Positions 14,376-14,500 of a stretch of 14,500 nt of DNA are shown here, one piece after another (the first letter of the stretch is position 1; every line of letters begins with the position of its first letter). The position numbers were made by a program, and so were the translations under genes. This stretch comes from CAYTCZ01 sp964436315 (GTDB lineage: Bacteria; Actinomycetota; Thermoleophilia; Gaiellales; Gaiellaceae). The notes beneath the pieces are model-generated. The model was not told the DNA's origin and did no database searches. It was given only the letters and a program-made list of their open reading frames with translations. Location of the stretch: positions 1-14,500 of the forward strand of contig CAYTCZ010000099.1 in assembly GCA_964436315.1 (NCBI GenBank), given 5' to 3'.

Positions 14376-14500
14376 TCAGATCAGCTCTTGCTGCAGGAGC
14401 TTGCTGTTCTTGGCCTCTTCCTTTTCGCGGCGCTTCATCTCCGCCGCGTGGATCTCCTTTGCCTTATCAGGATGCTCGGCGAGGAAGGCGGCGCGGTGTT
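14376..14500 (-). CDS. 3' end of a gene entering from the right (partial)
   Basis: Only the last 40 or so codons are inside the window, ending with TGA at 14378-14376. The visible tail is a charged helix: AFLAEHPDKAKEIHAAEMKR, then REKEEAKNSKLLQQELI. It is too short to name the family. The next gene follows after 34 bases. A near copy of this tail is found again at 13002-13142. The gene is the first visible member of the long - strand run. Confidence 0.6.
   Translation of the reverse strand, partial: HRAAFLAEHPDKAKEIHAAEMKRREKEEAKNSKLLQQELI
14407..14496. repeat. direct repeat, copy B
   Basis: Partner of the repeat at 13033-13122, with 79 of 90 bases identical and no gaps. It lies within the C-terminal coding part of the partial gene at the right edge. 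Differences fall mainly at third codon positions. Confidence 0.85.

Noticed and set aside
1..14500. CRISPR array, tRNA, rRNA or insertion sequence
   Set aside because: I saw no regularly spaced repeats, cloverleaf-like sequence, conserved rRNA stretches, transposase motifs or terminal inverted repeats. The only clear repeat is the pair at 13033 and 14407.

Overview
The window is high-GC bacterial DNA (about 60% G+C by eye), with tightly packed genes, Shine-Dalgarno starts and the occasional TTG or GTG start. Nothing in it fixes the phylum. I see no ribosomal RNA, tRNA, transposase, integrase or CRISPR array. Almost every recognisable gene belongs to a family typical of anti-phage or other conflict systems, so I read it as part of a defence island from a soil- or environment-type high-GC bacterium.

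Layout. The left third is on the + strand. A Mrr-like, modification-dependent type restriction endonuclease (296-1306) is followed by a tightly coupled three-gene operon (1582-4478). That operon encodes a small DUF1232/YkvA-like protein, a membrane protein with zinc-ribbon cysteines and a coiled-coil tail, and a large protein with an HNH-type nuclease core and a hydrophobic C-terminal membrane region. The genes are joined by a TAGATG junction and an ATGA overlap. I know of no named defence system with this composition, so it is the best candidate here for an undescribed system. A lone + strand gene of unknown function (4731-5402) follows.

From 14500 down to 5441 everything is on the - strand, in a co-directional run with gaps of at most about 85 bases, convergent with the left part. 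In transcription order it holds: the 3' end of a gene entering from the right; a 400-aa protein with one membrane segment and a helix-hairpin-helix-like motif; a 46-codon ORF whose sequence duplicates the tail of the entering gene; a protein with a HEPN RNase motif (RNxxxH); an AAA+ ATPase and a subtilisin-like protease that form an IetAS-type pair; a nucleoside-phosphorylase-fold protein with a long uncharacterised C-terminus; and two small uncharacterised genes.

How the genes may work together (inference). IetAS is an established defence pair. The phosphorylase-fold gene directly behind ietS looks like a third component, perhaps an effector controlled by the protease. The HEPN protein and the membrane/HhH protein could be further effector or sensor genes in the same transcript, or a second system stacked upstream. 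The + strand trio would be an independent membrane-associated nuclease system.
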